The translations under genes were made by a program, and so were the position numbers. A DNA stretch of 35,752 bases. It comes from Deltaproteobacteria bacterium. GTDB lineage: Bacteria; Desulfobacterota; Desulfobaccia; Desulfobaccales; 0-14-0-80-60-11. The notes beneath the pieces are model-generated. The model saw nothing but the letters and a program-made list of their open reading frames with translations, had not been told where the DNA came from and searched no databases. The stretch is taken from positions 1 to 35,752 of the forward strand of contig JAUSOZ010000221.1 of assembly GCA_030655955.1 (NCBI GenBank), in the 5' to 3' direction. Shown here piece by piece: positions 30,446 to 35,752 of this stretch; the stretch's first letter is position 1, and each line of letters begins with the position of its first letter.

Positions 30446-32968
30446 TCACAGAATCGACAGCCGCTCGTCGTAGATGAATTCCCGGGTATGGCGGGCCACC
30501 CGTCCCGGTTCTATCTGGATTCTGGCGGTGCCGGTTGCCATGGCGGCCTGGGCCACGGCCTCGGCCACCGCCGGGGGCACCCGGAAATCCATGGCTTCCG
30601 GCAGGATATAGCCCGGGCTCAATTTATCGCCCACCAGAGCCGCGATAGCATGGGCCGCGGCGATGTTCATGGCATCGTTGATGCGCCGGGCCCGGATGTC
30701 CAGGGCGCCCCGGAAGATGCCGGGGAAAGCCAGGCAGTTGTTCACCTGGTTGGGGAAATCCGACCGCCCCGTGGCCACCACCAGGGCCCCGGCCGCTTTG
30801 GCGGCCTCGGGGTGGATTTCCGGGTCCGGGTTGGCCATGGCAAAGACGATGGGGTCGGTGGCCATGGATCTCACCATGTCCTGGGTGAGCACGTTGGGCC
30901 CGGAAAGCCCGATGAAGACCTCGGCGCCCCGCAAGGCATCAGCCAGGGTACCCTGCTGCCGGTCCGGGTTGGTGATGGCCGCCAGCTCTTCCTTGATGGG
31001 GTTCATACCCTTGCCGCGGCCCTGATAAACCACCCCGGTGGTGTCGCACACCGTGATGTTTTGGGCCCCGGCCTGGATCAACAGCTTGGTCACCGAAATG
31101 GCCGAGGCCCCGGCCCCGTTGAAGACAATCTTGACCTCGTCCATCTTCCGGTCGGTGATCTTCAAGGCATTGAGCAGGGCGGCCAGGCCCACCACGGCGG
31201 TGCCGTGCTGGTCGTCGTGGAAGACCGGGATATCCAGCCGTTCGCACAATCGGCGCTCGATGTCGAAACACCGGGGCGAGGAAATGTCCTCCAGGTTAAT
31301 GCCGGCAAAAATCGGCGAGATGTTCTCCACCACCTCCACGATCCGGTCGGGCTCCTGGGTGCTGATGCAGATGGGAAAGGCCTCCACCCCGCCGAAGGTT
31401 TTAAACAAGATCGCCTTGCCTTCCATCACCGGCAGCGCCGCCCGGGGGCCGATATTCCCCAGGCCCAAGACCGCGCTGCCATCCGTGACGATGGCCACCA
31501 GGTTGTTCTTGCAGGTATAGTCGTAGGCGGCCATGGGGTCCTGGAGGATCTTGGTGCAGACCTCGGCCACGGCTGCCGGGGCATACAGCCGTCGATAAAT
31601 GACCTCGTCCTTGATCGGCACCTTGGCGTAAATCTGGATGCACCCCTGGTAGCGGCTGTGCAGCTCCAGGGCCTCTTCATCGATACTCAACTTCCCGTAG
31701 TCCTGGCCTTCCGAGGGCAGCCAGGCCAGCTCCCCTTCATAAATATAGCTTTCGGTGCGCTCGTGAATCCGTTCCGGGGTGACGACCTCGCGGGTCATCT
31801 GGGCCACCCCGGTTTCCTGGGCCGCCCGGGCCACCGCCTCGGCAATAACCGGGGAAATGTGCCAGTCCATTTGCCGCGGGATAATATTATGGGGGGACAG
31901 TTGGTCTTCCGGAATCATGTCCGCCAGGGCCCGGGCTGCGGCCAGGTACATCTCGATGTTGACCCGGTGGGCCCCCACGTCCAGACAGCCCCGGAAAAAT
32001 CCGGGCGTCACCAGGGATGATCGTATCTGGTTCTCGCTGTCCGCCTGGCCCGTGGCCACCACCGCCGCGCCGGAGGCCTTGGCTTCCGCTTCGCTGATCT
32101 CCGGCTCCGGCAGGGCCAGGGCAAAGACGATGGGGTCTTTCGCCATGCTGGCGACCATTTCCCGGCTGACCAGCCCGCCGGCGGACAGCCCGATGAACAC
32201 ATCCGCCCCCTTGATGACCTCAGCCAGGCTGCCTTTGACATCCTGGGGACCCACCAGGCGGGCGATCTCCGATTTGGCCCAATCCATCCCCACCGTGCGG
32301 TAAACCCGGAGAGCCCCGTGCCGGTCGCAGATGACAATGTTATTATTCCCGGCGACCACCAGTCCTTTGGCCACGCCGGTACCGGCAACGCCGGCCCCGT
32401 TAATCACCACGCGCACGTCCTTCAAGCTCTTGCCCACCACCTTGAGGGCGTTATAGAGGGCAGCCAGCACGATTATTCCCGAAGCATGGTTTTCGTGGTG
32501 CAGCACCGACACCCTGACGGCATGCCTGATCCGATTTTCAATGGTGAAGCATTTGGGGGCGGCGATACTTTCCAGGCAGAAGCCCCCGAAGGACGGGGCC
32601 AGGACCCGGACGATCTCGATGATCTCGTAGGGGTCCTGGGTCTTCAGGGCGATGGGGACCGCATCCACGTTGGCAAAAGTCTTATAGATAACCGACTTGG
32701 CCTCCAGCTTAGGCAACACCGCTGCGGCCCCGATATTGCCGAACTCGTACACCTGGCTGCCGTCCGAGATCAGGGCAATGGAATTGCCCCGGCAGGTATA
32801 GCGGTAGGACGAGGCCGGATTCCTGGCAATTTCCTTGCAGACCGCTCCCACCCCCGGGGTATAGATGCGGCTCAGGACCGAGACATCCCGGATAGGCATC
32901 TTGCTCCTGACCCCGATTAAACCGCGATATCGCCGCCGATAATCCAACGCATCCGATTCTTTATCCAT
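30446..32968 (-). CDS. Tandem-fused malic enzyme-like protein (two malic enzyme modules)
   Basis: 840 aa; C-half canonical INLEDISSPRCF, PVFHDDQHGTAVVGLAALLNALK, FAMANPDPEI; N-half homologous (YTPGVGAVC, LEAKSVIYK, GAGVAGTGVAKGL) but divergent at catalytic motifs. Confidence 0.92.
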   Translation of the reverse strand: MDKESDALDYRRRYRGLIGVRSKMPIRDVSVLSRIYTPGVGAVCKEIARNPASSYRYTCRGNSIALISDGSQVYEFGNIGAAAVLPKLEAKSVIYKTFANVDAVPIALKTQDPYEIIEIVRVLAPSFGGFCLESIAAPKCFTIENRIRHAVRVSVLHHENHASGIIVLAALYNALKVVGKSLKDVRVVINGAGVAGTGVAKGLVVAGNNNIVICDRHGALRVYRTVGMDWAKSEIARLVGPQDVKGSLAEVIKGADVFIGLSAGGLVSREMVASMAKDPIVFALALPEPEISEAEAKASGAAVVATGQADSENQIRSSLVTPGFFRGCLDVGAHRVNIEMYLAAARALADMIPEDQLSPHNIIPRQMDWHISPVIAEAVARAAQETGVAQMTREVVTPERIHERTESYIYEGELAWLPSEGQDYGKLSIDEEALELHSRYQGCIQIYAKVPIKDEVIYRRLYAPAAVAEVCTKILQDPMAAYDYTCKNNLVAIVTDGSAVLGLGNIGPRAALPVMEGKAILFKTFGGVEAFPICISTQEPDRIVEVVENISPIFAGINLEDISSPRCFDIERRLCERLDIPVFHDDQHGTAVVGLAALLNALKITDRKMDEVKIVFNGAGASAISVTKLLIQAGAQNITVCDTTGVVYQGRGKGMNPIKEELAAITNPDRQQGTLADALRGAEVFIGLSGPNVLTQDMVRSMATDPIVFAMANPDPEIHPEAAKAAGALVVATGRSDFPNQVNNCLAFPGIFRGALDIRARRINDAMNIAAAHAIAALVGDKLSPGYILPEAMDFRVPPAVAEAVAQAAMATGTARIQIEPGRVARHTREFIYDERLSIL

Positions 32969-33008
32969 ATCGTTCTGCCTCGCGTGGTGGTGAGCCGTAA
33001 ATCTTCAC

Positions 33009-33067
33009 GTCGGGGCGGATCCATGAGTCCGCCCTGCTTGAGGGCGCACCCGCGGGTGCGCCCCTAC
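33009..33067. repeat. Palindromic intergenic repeat (second family), copy 2
   Basis: GTCGGGGCGGATCCATGAGTCCGCCCTGCTTGAGGGCGCACCCGCGGGTGCGCCCCTAC; same two-hairpin layout as 17385-17444. Confidence 0.75.
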
Positions 33068-33211
33068 AAAACTAGGTCAAAGTACATCCCGGACATCACC
33101 CTAAATAATGGGGGTTACACCGGCGGCTGGCAAGGTTCACGATAGCCTTAGGCGCAAATTTATTCCCTTGCCAACCCCGTATCCCCGGGTGGGGGAGGCC
33201 GGCGGGCAGCA

Positions 33212-35455
33212 TCAAAACGCTCCCTGGTGGGCCGGGTGGCGGGGCAGGGAGAAAGAGAAACAGGCCCCGCCGTTGACCTGGCCTTCGGCCCAGACGCGGC
33301 CGCCGTGACGCTGGACGATACGCTGCACCAGGGCCAGCCCCACGCCGGTGCCTTCAAATTCCTCATAGCGGTGCAGCCGTTGAAACACCCCGAATAACTT
33401 ATGGGCAAACTGCATATCGAAGCCCACGCCGTTATCCTTGACGTAATAGATATCCTCGTCCCCGGCGGGCCGGCAGCCCACCTCGATGATGGCGGCTTCC
33501 TTAAGGCGGGTGAATTTGAGGGCGTTGTCCAGGAGGTTGACCCAAACCTGGTGCATTAAGGCCCGGTCGGCCCGGGTGGCGGGGAGGGGCTTGAGGTCCC
33601 ACTCCACCGTCCGGTTCCCCAGGGTGTTTTGTAATTCCCCCACCACGTTCCGGACCACCGTTTCCATGTCCAGGTCGGCAGCTTTCACTTCCCGCCGGCC
33701 CAGGCGCGAGAATGCCAGGAGGTCGTCAATGAGCTGGCCCATGTTTTGGGTGTTGGCCCGGATGATGCCCAACAACCGTTGCCCTTCGCCATCCAGGCGG
33801 TCGGCATGATCTTTCAAAAGAATCCGGGAGAAGCCGTCAATGGCCCTGAGGGGTGCCCGCAGGTCATGGGACACGGAGTAGGAAAAACTCTCCAGCTCCT
33901 GATTGGCCGCCTCCAACTGGGCTGTGCGCCTTTTCACCCGCTGTTCCAGCTCTTCATTGAGTTGAAGAACTTTTTCCTCGGCTTTTTTCTTTTCGGTAAC
34001 GTCGATGCCCAGCTCCAGGACCAGGGGGGAGCCGTCGCTGTCGGCAAAGGGATAGTCATAGGCGCGGTAGGTCCGGCCCCCCCGGTGGACCCACTCCCGC
34101 TCCTGGGGTTCTTGAGTCGTCAGGACCTGCATGGCCTGACAATCCTTACAGGGGGCCGCACATCCGTGCAACACCTCATAGCAGGGCCGGTCGCCGGGGT
34201 CCCCGATTCTTTCCCGGAAAAACCGGTTGGCAAACTTGATGGAATAATCCGGGGCCTTCAGATAAACATAGGCGGGCAACTCTTCCAGGAGGGAGAAGAG
34301 GCGCCGCCGTTCCGTCTCCAGGGCCATTTCGGCCCGGCGCAGGGCCGTGATGTCCCGGATCGCCCAGATGACCCCCAGGGGCCGGCCTTGGGGATCGGTT
34401 ATGAGAGAGGCGTTGACCAGTACCGGGACCTCTCGCCGATCTTTGGTCAAGAGGTCACCCTCCAGGTCCCGGGCGTAGCCCTGTTCCAGGCAGGCGGTGA
34501 GGGCGGGAAGGAGCTTGGCGGCATCCCGGTCCACTACCAGCTTCGTGGCCAGTTCTCCCACCACTTCCCGGCCCCAGCCGAAATATTCCGTCAGCGCTTT
34601 ATTGGTGTGGGTAATGCGCCCCCTGAGATCGGTGATGATCACCCCGTCCAGCATACCGTCAACGGTCTGGACCGCCATGGTGGCGGCGGCGGCGGCTTCC
34701 TGGGCCACCATGGCCTCCGCGGCGCTGGCGCTGATTTGCCGCCCCGCCAGGACGATTCCCACTACCCCCAGCATCCAGAGCACCACATGTCCCAGGATGA
34801 GAGACCAGGTATGCAAGCTCGTGGTCATTATGGGACTCATGGGGACCGACACGCTGATGCCCCCCCGGATGTCGCCCACCTTGTATCCCTGCTCCTCATG
34901 GCAGGTAAGGCAGCTGGGATCGATACGGAAGGGGCGCATCAGGCGCATGGAGGGCTGGCCGTCGACGGAGACCACTTCGCTGACTTCTGCTTTGCCGTGT
35001 TCAAATGCCTCCAGCGCCTTCTTTTCCCATGGATCCGGGGCGTTTCCGGGCCGGAGGGGCTTCAAACTGGTGAGATGCCCCCGGGGAAGACCTGACTTTT
35101 CGGCCAGTTCATAGATCTGGCGGGTCATGTAGGCCGGGTTCAGCAGGGTGAGCCGGCGGCCCGAAGGCGTGACTATATCCCGCTCCGGCAGCCGGGCCAG
35201 GTAAGGAGTGGGGGGGGTATCGGGGGTCACCGGGACATAAACGCCCCCATGGGTTGCGGCCCAGCGCCGGTAGAGCACGTCCCGCTCATAATTGGTCAGG
35301 GCAATCTGATGGGCCACCCTTAATGCCTCATCCCGGTCTTGAAACAGATTCCACCCCAGCGACGCCGCCGCCACCAGGGTCCATACCCCTATCAGGATCC
35401 ACCCGTAATGCTTCAAGGGGATCGAGTGCGCCTTTTTGCTCGTGTCAATGTGCAT
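33212..35455 (-). CDS. Membrane PAS sensor histidine kinase with periplasmic DUF3365/Tll0287-like c-heme domain
   Basis: Start taken at MHIDTSKKAHSIPLKHYGW; TM; RPFRIDPSCLTCHEEQGYKVGDIRGGISVSVPM (CxxCH heme motif); two PAS domains; HisKA ELESFSYSVSHDLRAPLRAIDGFSRILL; HATPase VWVNLLDNALKFTRLKE, FEGTGVGLALVQRIVQRHGGRVWAEG. Confidence 0.9.
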   Translation of the reverse strand: MHIDTSKKAHSIPLKHYGWILIGVWTLVAAASLGWNLFQDRDEALRVAHQIALTNYERDVLYRRWAATHGGVYVPVTPDTPPTPYLARLPERDIVTPSGRRLTLLNPAYMTRQIYELAEKSGLPRGHLTSLKPLRPGNAPDPWEKKALEAFEHGKAEVSEVVSVDGQPSMRLMRPFRIDPSCLTCHEEQGYKVGDIRGGISVSVPMSPIMTTSLHTWSLILGHVVLWMLGVVGIVLAGRQISASAAEAMVAQEAAAAATMAVQTVDGMLDGVIITDLRGRITHTNKALTEYFGWGREVVGELATKLVVDRDAAKLLPALTACLEQGYARDLEGDLLTKDRREVPVLVNASLITDPQGRPLGVIWAIRDITALRRAEMALETERRRLFSLLEELPAYVYLKAPDYSIKFANRFFRERIGDPGDRPCYEVLHGCAAPCKDCQAMQVLTTQEPQEREWVHRGGRTYRAYDYPFADSDGSPLVLELGIDVTEKKKAEEKVLQLNEELEQRVKRRTAQLEAANQELESFSYSVSHDLRAPLRAIDGFSRILLKDHADRLDGEGQRLLGIIRANTQNMGQLIDDLLAFSRLGRREVKAADLDMETVVRNVVGELQNTLGNRTVEWDLKPLPATRADRALMHQVWVNLLDNALKFTRLKEAAIIEVGCRPAGDEDIYYVKDNGVGFDMQFAHKLFGVFQRLHRYEEFEGTGVGLALVQRIVQRHGGRVWAEGQVNGGACFSFSLPRHPAHQGAF

Positions 35456-35677
35456 TCCAGCTCCAAGTACCAGCGCCTTCGGCGGACCCTGCCGAAATCC
35501 AGCCGTCAGGCGGTCGCCCTCGGTCTCCTTGGTTAATCTCACCCCGGGTCCCCCGGCTTGGCGCCATGGTCCGGGTACCTTAACCAAGTATACCAATAAA
35601 TTATAAAATTTCTCGCTAAGATGCAGCAGTGTCCAGTGAGAAAATTGCCTGCGGTCGTCCTGCCCCCCTCACCCCCA

Positions 35678-35706
35678 CCCTCTCCCCCCGAAACGGGGGG
35701 AGAGGG
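35678..35706. repeat. Strong GC palindrome (intergenic repeat or terminator-like hairpin)
   Basis: CCCTCTCCCCCCG-AAA-CGGGGGGAGAGGG, perfect 13-bp stem. Confidence 0.65.
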
Positions 35707-35752
35707 AGTAGATGATGTCGCCGGGTTTAGTAACCGTAAGGCATTAAATCGG

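Noticed and set aside
30488-32020. 510-aa plus-strand ORF antisense to the malic enzyme gene
   Set aside because: Antisense shadow of a well-supported gene.

Overview
The window is GC-rich bacterial DNA, most consistent with an anaerobic deltaproteobacterial-type (Desulfobacterota-like) genome; this is inferred from gene content. From left to right it contains: a Pho module (phoB-phoR-pstS-pstC, minus strand) with a clear 11-bp-periodic Pho-box-like array; a small secreted protein; PhoH; an acetyl-CoA hydrolase/transferase-family protein; a lipoprotein; and a UbiE/MenG-like methyltransferase pair. The centrepiece is a ~12 kb minus-strand operon in the order hdrC-hdrB-hdrA(fusion)-mvhD-metV-metF-hdrA-like-qmoB-like, an enlarged version of the acetogen MetVF-HdrABC-MvhD methylene-THF reductase complex. 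Its mvhD gene is split in the ORF track by an in-frame TGA. The TGA falls at a conserved Cys position and is followed, at suitable spacing, by a SECIS-like hairpin, so I read it as a selenocysteine codon. The operon's HdrA is a ~1500-aa protein with a GltD/NfnB-like pyridine-nucleotide oxidoreductase domain inserted in the first HdrA module and a second HdrA module at the C-terminus. To the right are a hybrid sensor kinase, UspA, GAPDH, a baeRF-like protein, a tandem-fused malic enzyme whose N-terminal half has lost metal-ligand residues, and a c-heme (DUF3365-like) PAS histidine kinase. Intergenic regions carry several families of palindromic or MITE-like repeats, including copies inside the hdr/met operon. 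All calls come from reading the sequence; no database searches were run.
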